DNA of 14,844 nucleotides from Ardenticatenales bacterium. GTDB taxonomy: Bacteria > Chloroflexota > Anaerolineae > Ardenticatenales > Ardenticatenaceae. Under the pieces are notes generated by a model. The model was not told the DNA's origin. It made no database searches and saw nothing but the letters and a program-made list of their open reading frames with translations. How positions within the stretch are numbered: the first letter of the stretch is position 1; the number at the start of each line of letters is the position of its first letter. Made by a program: the position numbers and the translations under genes. Below are positions 1-9,446 of this stretch, one piece after another. The DNA is taken from the NCBI GenBank assembly GCA_013812995.1, contig JACCSL010000879.1, positions 1-14,844 on the forward strand, given 5' to 3'.

Positions 1-49
1 GCCGCGAACAACCGAGAGAGTTCCAAAATTTTCCCTCTTGTTTATTCCT

Positions 50-221
50 GGTTCTGATAGAATTTGTGGTTGAGGGGTGGCTCTGCGTGGTGGCCCTCTC
101 CCCGGCCTTCGGCCGCCCCTCTCCCGAAATCGGGAGAGGGGCCACGGAGCGCAGCGACGTGGGGGTGAGGGCGCGCATGGCACGCTTCCCGATCTTCCAT
201 ACCACAAATTCTGTCAGAAGC
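50..221. mobile_element. MITE-like palindromic element with imperfect terminal inverted repeats
   Basis: The outer ends 50-70 and 201-221 are inverted copies of each other, matching at 19 of 21 positions. Inside are a perfect 12-bp inverted pair separated by 2 nt (116-127 and 130-141), a short hairpin CGGCC-TTC-GGCCG (103-115), and a third imperfect inverted pair (about 93-103 with 162-172). The small open frames across it read low-complexity peptides and are not convincing genes. The nested symmetry and the 172-bp size fit a non-autonomous MITE or a REP-type palindromic unit. I see no transposase and no clear target-site duplication, so mobility is inferred from architecture only. The flanks 1-49 and 222-253 contain nothing I recognise. 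Confidence 0.5.
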
Positions 222-253
222 AGGTACGTTGCAGCGTTGGATCGAAAGGCCTC

Positions 254-288
254 AAAAAAACGGACGCCCTCGAGTTTGCGGGCGCCCG
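254..288 (-). terminator. Rho-independent terminator of ettA
   Basis: Read on the minus strand, 288-280 (CGGGCGCCC) pairs with 269-261 (GGGCGTCCG) in a 9-bp GC-rich stem with one G-U pair and a 10-nt loop. Seven T residues (260-254) follow directly. It starts 17 nt after the ettA stop codon. The plus strand lacks a T-run after the stem, so it should act only on leftward transcripts. Confidence 0.88.
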
Positions 289-304
289 CTTGTTAAAAGC
301 AGGG

Positions 305-1990
305 TTAGGCGCGGCGTAGCTTGCGGTATGTGATGCGATGGGGGCGATCCGCCTCTGCACCGAGGCGCTTGTGGCGATCCTCCTCGTACTCACTGTAGTT
401 GCCGGGATACCAGACTACCTGGCTGTCCCCCTCGAACGCGAGGATGTGGGTGGCAACGCGGTCCAGGAACCAGCGGTCGTGGGAGATAACCACGGCCGAG
501 CCCCCGAACTGCTCCAGGGCTTCTTCCAGAGCGCGCAGGGTGTTGATGTCCAGGTCGTTGGTGGGCTCGTCGAGCAGCAGGAGGTTCGCGCCGGATTTGA
601 GCATCTTGGCGAGGTGAACGCGGTTGCGCTCCCCGCCCGAGAGTGATCCCACCTTCTTCTGCTGGTCCGTGCCCGAGAAGTTGAAGCGTGCGACATAGGC
701 CCGTGAGTTCACCGCGCGATTGCCAAGCTGAATCTGATCTTGCCCATCGGAGATTTCTTCCCAGATAGTCTTATTGGGGTCCAGCGTGTCGCGGCTCTGG
801 TCCACATAGGCCAGCTTGACGGTATCGCCGGTGACAAATTCGCCCGTGTCCGGCATCTCCTGCCCGACGATCATACGGAAGAGTGTGGTCTTCCCTGCAC
901 CGTTCGGGCCGATGACTCCCACGATACCACCCGCCGGAAGTTCAAAGGTCATATCCTCGTAGAGCACCTGGTCACCAAAGGCTTTCGCAACGCCCTTAGC
1001 ATGGATCACCACGTTGCCCAGGCGCGGGCCGGGCGGAATGAAGATTTCGAGTTCCTCGCGGCCACGCTGGTTGCCCTGCTCCAGCAGCTTCTCATAGGCG
1101 TTGATGCGCGCTTTGCCCTTGGCCTGGCGAGCCTTGGGGGCCATGCGAATCCACTCCAATTCGCGCTCCAGGGTCTTCTGGCGCTGGGAGGCGTCCTTTT
1201 CTTCCTTGCTCAGGCGCTGCTGTTTCTGCTCCAGCCACGAGGAGTAGTTCCCCTTCCAGGGAATGCCCTGCCCCCGGTCCAGTTCCAGAATCCAGCCCGC
1301 GACATTGTCCAAAAAGTAGCGGTCGTGGGTGACGGCGATCACAGTGCCGGGATACTGCTGAAGGTGCTGCTCCAGCCACGCCACCGATTCGGCGTCCAGG
1401 TGGTTGGTGGGCTCGTCAAGCAGGAGGATGTCCGGCTGCTTGAGTAGCAGGCGGCAGAGCGCCACGCGGCGGCGCTCCCCACCGGAAAGCACCGCGATGG
1501 AGGTCTCGCCGGGCGGGCAGCGCAGCGCGTCCATTGCCAGTTCCAGGCGACTGTCCAGGTCCCACGCATTGAGATGGTCGAGCTTCTCCTGCACCGCGCC
1601 CTGCCGCGCGATGAGCTTGTCCATCTGCTCGGGCGTCATCTCCTCAGCGAACTTCATGTTGATCTCGTCGAACTCGCGCAGCGTGTCAACAACCTCCTGC
1701 ACGCCCTCCTCCACGATCTGGCGCACCGTCTTGGACTCGTCCAGCCTCGGCTCCTGCTCCAGGTAGCCCACGGTAAAACCAGGCGCAATCGTAGTTTCGC
1801 CCAGATAGTCCTGGTCCACGCCCGCCATGATGCGCAGCAGCGAACTCTTGCCCGAGCCGTTCAGCCCGAGCACACCAATTTTCGCGCCGTAGAAGTACGA
1901 GAGGTAAATGTCCTTCAGAACCTGCTTGTTGGGCGGGTACACTTTGCCCACCCCGACCATCGAGTAAATAACTTTGTTGTCCATAAACAT
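305..1990 (-). CDS. ettA: Energy-dependent translational throttle protein EttA (ABC-F ATPase)
   Basis: This is a cytoplasmic ABC-F protein. In the family it binds the ribosomal E site and couples early elongation to the ATP/ADP ratio. Numbered from the start at 1990 (561 residues; E. coli EttA is about 555), domain 1 has Walker [10 protein letters not shown] (42-50), signature LSGGE (168-172) and Walker [12 protein letters not shown] with Glu193. Domain 2 has GPNGAGKTT (361-369), LSGGE (450-454) and [11 protein letters not shown] with Glu475. Between them is the basic helical linker with KGKAR that contacts P-site tRNA in EttA. There are no membrane segments. Long identical stretches such as [19 protein letters not shown] and FIPPGPRLG separate it from Uup and other ABC-F branches. 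The frame stays open up to 2158, but a good promoter lies inside that stretch, so the upstream Met is excluded. ATGs at 2026 and 1984 remain alternatives to 1990. It is divergent from ligA and has its own terminator. Confidence 0.95.
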   Translation of the reverse strand: MFMDNKVIYSMVGVGKVYPPNKQVLKDIYLSYFYGAKIGVLGLNGSGKSSLLRIMAGVDQDYLGETTIAPGFTVGYLEQEPRLDESKTVRQIVEEGVQEVVDTLREFDEINMKFAEEMTPEQMDKLIARQGAVQEKLDHLNAWDLDSRLELAMDALRCPPGETSIAVLSGGERRRVALCRLLLKQPDILLLDEPTNHLDAESVAWLEQHLQQYPGTVIAVTHDRYFLDNVAGWILELDRGQGIPWKGNYSSWLEQKQQRLSKEEKDASQRQKTLERELEWIRMAPKARQAKGKARINAYEKLLEQGNQRGREELEIFIPPGPRLGNVVIHAKGVAKAFGDQVLYEDMTFELPAGGIVGVIGPNGAGKTTLFRMIVGQEMPDTGEFVTGDTVKLAYVDQSRDTLDPNKTIWEEISDGQDQIQLGNRAVNSRAYVARFNFSGTDQQKKVGSLSGGERNRVHLAKMLKSGANLLLLDEPTNDLDINTLRALEEALEQFGGSAVVISHDRWFLDRVATHILAFEGDSQVVWYPGNYSEYEEDRHKRLGAEADRPHRITYRKLRRA

Positions 1991-1992
1991 GA

Positions 1993-4270
<2,278 letters not shown>

Positions 4271-4272
<2 letters not shown>

Positions 4273-4349
4273 AACGTAAAACGTAATAGCACGACGCCGA
4301 AAATTACATTGAGCAGATATTACGTTTTACGTTTTACGTGTTACGTGTT
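4271..4349. repeat. Heptad ACGT repeats forming an 18-bp inverted repeat between convergent genes
   Basis: Two AAAACGT units (4271-4284, continuing to 4288) are exactly inverted by 4318-4335, an 18-bp perfect arm with a 29-nt loop. The right side is a 7-bp tandem array of ACGTTTT, ACGTTTT, ACGTGTT, ACGTGTT (4322-4349). The left arm overlaps the ligA stop codon and the right side ends 4 nt from the stop of the convergent peptidase gene. The position suggests a bidirectional transcription end, but the stem is AT-rich and lacks a classic U-run. It could also be a dispersed genomic repeat. Confidence 0.65.
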
Positions 4350-4353
4350 ACCA

Positions 4354-5973
4354 CTACCGTGTCCCCACCACGGTGGCCTGGGGGCGGCGCGGGGGGCTGT
4401 TCTGGGTGCGAACCTGGTTTAGGCGGGGGCTGCGACAGTTGCAGGACTCCACGACCCGCCCCTGCTCATCCTCAAGCAGGCCATCATAGGAGGTATTGAT
4501 GGTCGCCTGCGCGGTCCACGGCCCGAGTTGGAAGGGTACCGGACCATGCGCTGGCATCCACTGGCCGTTGTACATGCGCGCCACATGGACATGTGCGCCT
4601 GACGACATCCCTCCCTCGCACGAGGGAAAGCCGATGAAGTCCCCCGCCTCTACCACCTCGCCCAGTTGGACACGCCCGTAGGTCGCGAGGTGCATGTAGA
4701 GGATAACCCAGCCCGTGCGGATATCCTGATCCTCATCCATGTCGATCCACGTCTCACCGCCCGCGCTGCCGATGACCAGACCGGGGGCAATGGCGCGCGC
4801 GGAGTAGGAGGAGGGCGTACAGCCGCTTGGCACAGGCGGCGCAAAATCCAGCGCCGCCCACCCGGACTCGTTATCCCCGTACCCTCCGTGCGGCCCTCCG
4901 GTAAAGTACCAGCTTTCCCCCTCGGTCCACGGCAGCGCGAAGTAGGGCTGCTCCCCATCAGGTGGCAGGACGGGACCGCCCGGCACATTACCAAAGAGCC
5001 GCTCGTAGGTCTGCGCGAAGGCCCCGCTCTGCATAACATCCAGGAAGGAGCGTACCTCAAGAACCTCGCCCAGCACGCTGGTGACTGCCGCGCTGCCAGC
5101 GTTGGTGGTAGGATACAGGCGTGCCGCCACACCATTCGAGAGGATGACCCAGTCGCGCCGCCCCTCGAGCTTGCCATAGTACGCATTCATAAGCTTTCTG
5201 GCGGCCCAGGTCGCCTGCACGCGCAGGCCGGGCAGGCTCGGGTTGCGTAGCCCAAAGGGATAGAGGCTGCGTGGCTGCTTTTCCGTAACCCAGCCACTCA
5301 GTAATTCCATCGTCGCGAGCAGCACCCGCGAGCCCACATGGTAACGCGCTGCTACCTCGTCGATGATCTCCGCCCCGCTCTGCCCATTCTCCTGATAGGT
5401 CGCCAGGTAGCCGCCCTGTGTCGCTATGAAGTGCCCCGTGTTCCAGCCCAGGTACTGCGGCCCATAGACTACCTCGCTGTCATGGACCATGAAGGATTCA
5501 GGCAGAGAGGCGGTGATATGAGAGGGCACCGCCAGCAGTCGTCCTACCTGGAGCGCCTCCTCGCTGCGCAGATGATTCATCGCCAACAGCTCTGGCAGCG
5601 TCACCCCGTAGCGTGCCGCAATGCTGCGCAGCGTATCCCCTGGCTGCACCCGATACCAATCCGGGACTGGCGTCGGCGTCATCGAGGCGACAGCGGTGGG
5701 AGAGAGCGTTGCGGTAGTGGTGGCGGTGCGGCTTGGAATGGGGGTGTGACTTGGGGTCTGGCTTGGCCGCGTCGTGCGGGTCACTGTGGGTGTGTTTGTC
5801 GGGGTCCGCGTGGGAACCGGGGTCCAGGTAGGAGGAAACGTCACCTGGTGTGGGGGGCTAGACCACTCGGCCACCAGCATGGTCGGATTCCCCTGACCAC
5901 AGGCCGCCATCAGGAAGGGCAGAAGCCCGAGAAAGATCGTGCGATAGAGTCTGATGGGTAGTTGTTGCATCAT
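4354..5973 (-). CDS. LysM-containing M23 family metallopeptidase lipoprotein
   Basis: This is a predicted cell-surface peptidoglycan hydrolase of 539 residues. An N-terminal signal peptide ends in a lipobox (LMAAC, lipid Cys25). A Thr/Pro-rich linker (about 46-104, TPTNTPT-like) leads to a LysM domain (about 107-150; YRVQPGDTLRSIAARYGV) that should bind glycan. A middle region of unknown function (about 160-340) follows. The M23/LytM domain (about 355-480) shows the expected metal and catalytic residues: His362 in GPHGG, Asp376 in ALDF, and HVH at 461-463. YMHLATYG and a conserved SCEGG precede the HVH. A 55-residue basic, proline-rich tail holds a CNC pair (511-513). Two adjacent ATGs (5973, 5970) open the gene. 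Only a weak promoter candidate is seen (TTGGCA at 6041-6036, 17-bp spacer). It is convergent with ligA and divergent from the ligase-kinase operon, so it appears monocistronic. Family assignment is firm; substrate and physiological role are not. Confidence 0.88.
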   Translation of the reverse strand: MMQQLPIRLYRTIFLGLLPFLMAACGQGNPTMLVAEWSSPPHQVTFPPTWTPVPTRTPTNTPTVTRTTRPSQTPSHTPIPSRTATTTATLSPTAVASMTPTPVPDWYRVQPGDTLRSIAARYGVTLPELLAMNHLRSEEALQVGRLLAVPSHITASLPESFMVHDSEVVYGPQYLGWNTGHFIATQGGYLATYQENGQSGAEIIDEVAARYHVGSRVLLATMELLSGWVTEKQPRSLYPFGLRNPSLPGLRVQATWAARKLMNAYYGKLEGRRDWVILSNGVAARLYPTTNAGSAAVTSVLGEVLEVRSFLDVMQSGAFAQTYERLFGNVPGGPVLPPDGEQPYFALPWTEGESWYFTGGPHGGYGDNESGWAALDFAPPVPSGCTPSSYSARAIAPGLVIGSAGGETWIDMDEDQDIRTGWVILYMHLATYGRVQLGEVVEAGDFIGFPSCEGGMSSGAHVHVARMYNGQWMPAHGPVPFQLGPWTAQATINTSYDGLLEDEQGRVVESCNCRSPRLNQVRTQNSPPRRPQATVVGTR

Positions 5974-6014
5974 GGCTGTGAAAGAGACCCTCTTCTGTCT
6001 TCTCTACCATTCAG

Positions 6015-6030
6015 CGTAAAACGTAACACG
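6015..6030. repeat. Isolated copy of the ACGT heptad motif upstream of the M23 gene
   Basis: CGTAAAACGTAACACG is the reverse complement of the ACGTTTT/ACGTGTT units found after this gene at 4322-4349. The M23 gene therefore has the same motif on both sides, in inverted orientation. It falls within the divergent promoter region, so it could be an operator or simply another copy of a dispersed repeat. Confidence 0.5.
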
Positions 6031-6045
6031 CAATCTGCCAAGTTT

Positions 6046-6090
6046 GCCCCGATGAGGGGGCTATCTTGGATGGCATAGGCTGCATATAAT
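6046..6090 (+). promoter_or_regulatory. Promoter of the GS-like/SDR/binding-protein/kinase operon
   Basis: A perfect TATAAT lies at 6085-6090, 36 nt before the start of the first gene. No good -35 lies at 16-18 bp; TTGGAT is too close. Just upstream of the expected -35 is a dyad GCCCC-GATGAG-GGGGC (6046-6061). A strong -10 with a missing -35 and an adjacent dyad fits an activator-dependent promoter, but that is inference. Confidence 0.45.
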
Positions 6091-6112
6091 TCAGAGTAGC
6101 TTTGAAAAGCAT

Positions 6113-6120
6113 GGGAGGAA
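6113..6120 (+). promoter_or_regulatory. Ribosome binding site fixing the GS-like start
   Basis: GGGAGGAA lies 5 nt before ATG 6126. It favours this start over the in-frame ATG at 6102, which lacks an SD and would place the SD inside the coding sequence. Confidence 0.8.
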
Positions 6121-6125
6121 GATTC

Positions 6126-7505
6126 ATGCCAGAGGTGCAGGGGCTGTTGGACCTTGAGCAGCTCGCGGGACGAGTTGCAGCCAATGAGATCGATACTGTG
6201 GCGGTACTGTTTACTGATCATTACGGGCGTCTCATGGGCAAGCGGTTTGACGCAGATTTTTTTCTCGAAACCGTCGCGGAGCATGGCACACACAGCTGCG
6301 ATTACCTGCTGACCGTTGATATGGAGATGGAGCCGGTGCCAGGCTACCAGTTCGCGAACTGGGAGTTGGGCTACGGGGATGTCCACCTTGTTCCCGACCT
6401 TGCCACGCTGCGCGTCGCCACCTGGCTAGACCGCACCGCCGTGGTCCTCTGCGATGTGCAGGACGAACGGAGCCAGGAGCCTGTCTCGGTGGCTCCACGC
6501 TCGATTCTGCGCAGGCAGGTCGCGATGGCCGAGCAGCAGGGGTACCGGGCAATGGGCGCGGCAGAGCTGGAATATTATCTTTTTCAGGACTCCTACCGCC
6601 AGGCGCACGAAAAAGGCTATCAAAAGCTGGAGCCCGCTGGCTGGTACATCGAGGATTACCATGCCCTCCAGGGCGCGCGCGAGGAGCATTTCAACGCGGT
6701 GGTGCGCCGCCATCTCAAGCACTCGGGTGTCCCCGTCGAGAACTCAAAGGGCGAGTGGGGACTCGGGCAGCACGAGTTGAACGTGCGCTACAGCGATGTG
6801 CTCACGATGGCAGACCGACACGGTATCTACAAACAATGTTTGAAGGAGGTCGCTGACCAGTTGGGGATCAGTGTGACCTTCATGGCGAAGTATGACGCAG
6901 AGCAGGCTGGCTCCAGCTGCCATATTCACCTCAGCCTCTGGCAGGGGGAGCGCAACGCGTTTGCGGGCGAGGAGGCGCTTGGCCCAGTGCGCGGCTCCGA
7001 GCTGTTCCGCTGGTTCCTGGGTGGGTGGATCGCGCACGTCCCGGCGTTTATGGTATTCTACGCGCCGACCGTCAACTCCTACAAGCGTTACCAAGCCGGC
7101 TCCTGGGCTCCGACGCGCCTCGCCTGGAGCTATGACAACCGCACCGCCGGCTTCCGCGTGGTGGGACGGGGCAGTAGCCTGCGCATTGAGTGTCGCATTC
7201 CCGGCGCGGACTGCAACGCCTATCTGGCCTTCGCCGCCTCGCTCGCGTCGGGGCTGGATGGGATCGCCAACCAGATCGAGCCCCCACCGATCTTCGAGGG
7301 TGATATCTACAAGGCCCAGACGCTCCCCCACGTACCCCACACCCTGCGCGAGGCCACCGATCTCTTTGAGCAGAGCGCCTTTACCCGCCAGGCTCTGGGG
7401 GAAGAGGTCGTCGAGCATTACACCCACTTCTATCGCGTCGAACAGGCCGCCTATGACCGCGCGGTGACCGACTGGGAGCGCAAACGGTATTTCGAACGTA
7501 TTTAG
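6126..7505 (+). CDS. Glutamine-synthetase-like gamma-glutamyl-amine ligase
   Basis: This is a GS-fold ATP-dependent ligase of 459 residues. It resembles the PuuA/GlnA3/GlnA4 group, which joins glutamate to amines, more than housekeeping GlnA. The N-terminal beta-grasp part (about 10-110) contains FTDHYGRLMGKRF. In the catalytic part, metal and substrate positions are present: Glu147 and Glu149 in ELEYYLF, Glu210 and Glu217 in GEWGLGQHELN, His266/His268 in SCHIHLSL, Arg339 and Arg344 in DNRTAGFRVVG, and Glu355/Arg357 in LRIECRIPG. VNSYKRY is followed by AGSWAPT. By eye, Trp327 occupies the position of the glutamate in the GYEAP loop of true GlnA, which closes over the ammonium site; its loss fits a bulkier amine substrate. 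The ADENYLYLATION loop of type I-beta GlnA is not apparent. It is the first gene of the operon, 13 nt before the SDR. As I recall, Mycobacterium glnA4 also sits in a cluster with an SDR. The amine is not identifiable from sequence. Confidence 0.85.
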   Translation: MPEVQGLLDLEQLAGRVAANEIDTVAVLFTDHYGRLMGKRFDADFFLETVAEHGTHSCDYLLTVDMEMEPVPGYQFANWELGYGDVHLVPDLATLRVATWLDRTAVVLCDVQDERSQEPVSVAPRSILRRQVAMAEQQGYRAMGAAELEYYLFQDSYRQAHEKGYQKLEPAGWYIEDYHALQGAREEHFNAVVRRHLKHSGVPVENSKGEWGLGQHELNVRYSDVLTMADRHGIYKQCLKEVADQLGISVTFMAKYDAEQAGSSCHIHLSLWQGERNAFAGEEALGPVRGSELFRWFLGGWIAHVPAFMVFYAPTVNSYKRYQAGSWAPTRLAWSYDNRTAGFRVVGRGSSLRIECRIPGADCNAYLAFAASLASGLDGIANQIEPPPIFEGDIYKAQTLPHVPHTLREATDLFEQSAFTRQALGEEVVEHYTHFYRVEQAAYDRAVTDWERKRYFERI

Positions 7506-7518
7506 CAGGGAGGCATGT

Positions 7519-8292
7519 ATGCGATTGAGAGATAAAGTGGCCCTTATCACCGGGGCAGGCAGCGGAATTGGCCGCGAGTCGGCGCTGCTGTTTGCCAGTG
7601 AGGGAGCCAGCGTTGTGGCCGTGGATGTAAACGATGAGATGGGCGGCGAGACGGTGGCGCTAATCGAGTCAAGCGGCGGCAAGGCGATATACACCCATGC
7701 GGACGTCTCCAAAGCCGCCGACTGCAAGCAGATGGTGCGCGCCGCCGAGGAAACGTTTGGAGGGCTACACGTCCTCTTCAACAATGCGGGTATCATGCAC
7801 AGCCGGGATGACGATGCGCTGAGTACCGAGGAAGATGTCTGGGATCTGACGATGGCGATCAACCTCAAGGGGGTCTTCCTGGGCTGTAAGCACGGGATTC
7901 CCGCGCTGCGCCGCGCCGGGGGCGGCTCGATCATCAACACCGCCTCGTTCGTCGCGGTGCTGGGCGCGGCCACCGCGCAGATCGCCTACACGGCCAGCAA
8001 GGGCGGCGTGCTCGCGATGACGCGCGAGCTGGCCGTGATCCACGCGCGGGAGAATATCCGCGTCAATGCGCTCTGTCCTGGCCCCCTACGCACCGAGTTA
8101 CTGATGAAATTCCTGGATACGGAGGCCAAGAAGCAGCGCCGCCTCGTTCACATCCCGATGGGGCGCTTCGGGGAGGCGCATGAGATCGCCAAAGCGGCCC
8201 TCTTCCTCGCCTCGGATGAGTCTTCCTTCATCACGGGCACTGATTTCCTGGTGGACGGGGGAATCACCGCTGCCTATGTCACCCCGGAATAG
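7519..8292 (+). CDS. SDR-family NAD-type oxidoreductase
   Basis: This is a classical short-chain dehydrogenase of 257 residues, a normal length, and predicted cytoplasmic. The cofactor loop is TGAGSGIG (11-18). Asp36 at the end of strand 2 predicts NAD(H) rather than NADP(H). DV (62-63) and NNAG (88-91) follow. The catalytic tetrad is Asn115, Ser143, Tyr157 and Lys161 (YTASK). PGPLRTEL and the C-terminal FITGTDFLVDGG are typical of the FabG/3-alpha-HSD-like classical group. AGGGAGG lies 5 nt before the ATG, and 13 nt separate it from the preceding ligase gene, so co-translation is likely. Its substrate is unknown; it may oxidise an alcohol or ketone related to the ligase's substrate. The common label 3-oxoacyl-ACP reductase would be over-specific here. 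Confidence 0.9.
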   Translation: MRLRDKVALITGAGSGIGRESALLFASEGASVVAVDVNDEMGGETVALIESSGGKAIYTHADVSKAADCKQMVRAAEETFGGLHVLFNNAGIMHSRDDDALSTEEDVWDLTMAINLKGVFLGCKHGIPALRRAGGGSIINTASFVAVLGAATAQIAYTASKGGVLAMTRELAVIHARENIRVNALCPGPLRTELLMKFLDTEAKKQRRLVHIPMGRFGEAHEIAKAALFLASDESSFITGTDFLVDGGITAAYVTPE

Positions 8293-8300
8293 GAAACCTC

Positions 8301-9446
8301 ATGCTCACCCGTCGTGATCTGTGCCAAAAAAGTGCGCTTGCCATGCTGGCTGTCCTGCTGGGCGGCTGCGGCACTGGCGAGCGCATGAGGTCTGCCCAGG
8401 AACTATTGGAAAGCGGGGAGTCCATCCCGTGGGACAGGTTACTTGCTGAGGCACGAACCGAGGCCGCACTCACGACCATCGCACTCCCCCACGATTGGGC
8501 CAATTATGGCGAGATTCTTAGCACCGTGCGGGAGCGTTATGGTCTGAGAATTACGGAACTCAATCCTGCGGCAGGGTCGGGGGAAGAGTTGGAGGCGATA
8601 GAACTCCACAAGGAGAAAGGGGGGAGTGGAGCACCCGATGTGCTGGATATTGGCCTGGGATTCACGGAATCGGCTAAGGAAAAGGGGCTTCTGGCACCAT
8701 ACAAGGTCGCACCCTGGGCCTCTATTCCGGAAAATGCGCGCGACCCCGATGGCTACTGGTGCGGCAACTACTATGGTGTTCTGGCCTTTGAGGCAAACCT
8801 TTCCCTGGTCAAAACAGTCCCGCTCGATTGGCCTGACCTACTCCGGCCTGAGTACAAAAACATGGTGGCCCTAGCAGGCGACCCCACACTCTCCAACCAG
8901 GCAATCTACTCCGTCTGGGCGGCGGGGCTCTCCCGGACCGGCTCCCTGGAAGAGGCTCCGATGGCGGGGCTAGAATTTTTCGCTGAATTGCACCGGATAG
9001 GCAACTTTGTCCCCCTCATCGCCGATGTCTATACTGTGGCGGCCGGGGATACCCCCATCACGATTCAGTGGGATTACCTGGGATTGAGCAATCGTGACAC
9101 GTTGAAGGGAGAGCCGGATGTCGCCGTCGTGATTCCAGACTCCGGGATTCTCGCAGGGCTCTATGCCCAGGCCATCAGTGCTTATGCGCCGCACCCCTTC
9201 GCGGCCCGGCTCTGGAGCGAATTCTTGTTCTCCGACGAGGGGCAACTTCTCTGGCTGGAGGGCTACGTTCACCCTATTCGCTATAACGAGCTGGTCGCCG
9301 CTTACAAGGTTCCGCTCGAGCTGGCCGCAAAGCTGCCGCCCCCGGATTCGTATGCCCGCGCCCTCTTCCCAACCGTTCCACAGATCACCACTGCTCACAA
9401 AATCATTACCGAAAACTGGCATAGGGTAGTCCTGGGAGACGCATGA
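8301..9446 (+). CDS. Extracellular solute-binding lipoprotein (ABC family 1-type), likely kinase partner
   Basis: This is a periplasmic-binding-protein fold anchored by lipid, 381 residues. The N terminus has a twin-arginine-like start (TRRDLCQK), a hydrophobic core and a lipobox LGGC with Cys23, so Tat or Sec export is possible. The mature part follows the two-lobed binding-protein plan: [20 protein letters not shown] near 112-131, [16 protein letters not shown] (151-166), then ITIQWDYLG (254-262). The C-lobe signature is [34 protein letters not shown] (298-327), as in AfuA/FbpA/PotD-type proteins. No permease or ATPase gene accompanies it. Instead its TGA overlaps the kinase ATG, so stoichiometric co-translation is expected. 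Precedents for binding proteins that feed sensor kinases include PgtC with PgtB, HptA with HptS, and TorT with TorS. AGGAA overlapping the SDR stop serves as its RBS. The ligand is unknown. Confidence 0.85.
   Translation: MLTRRDLCQKSALAMLAVLLGGCGTGERMRSAQELLESGESIPWDRLLAEARTEAALTTIALPHDWANYGEILSTVRERYGLRITELNPAAGSGEELEAIELHKEKGGSGAPDVLDIGLGFTESAKEKGLLAPYKVAPWASIPENARDPDGYWCGNYYGVLAFEANLSLVKTVPLDWPDLLRPEYKNMVALAGDPTLSNQAIYSVWAAGLSRTGSLEEAPMAGLEFFAELHRIGNFVPLIADVYTVAAGDTPITIQWDYLGLSNRDTLKGEPDVAVVIPDSGILAGLYAQAISAYAPHPFAARLWSEFLFSDEGQLLWLEGYVHPIRYNELVAAYKVPLELAAKLPPPDSYARALFPTVPQITTAHKIITENWHRVVLGDA

Noticed and set aside
66..319. Two short overlapping plus-strand open frames at the left edge
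   Set aside because: They run through the palindromic element and the ettA terminator, lack RBS signals and have no recognisable protein features.
740..1447. A 235-codon plus-strand open frame opposite ettA
   Set aside because: It is the antisense shadow of the conserved ATPase sequence, with no domain of its own.
4322..4349. CRISPR-like array in the heptad repeats
   Set aside because: The units are 7 bp and contiguous, with no spacers, so this is a short tandem repeat and not a CRISPR array.
6744..7973. A 409-codon minus-strand open frame across the GS-like and SDR genes
   Set aside because: It lies over two well-recognised plus-strand genes and reads a Ser/Pro/Ala-rich product without motifs, as expected for the antisense of high-GC coding sequence.
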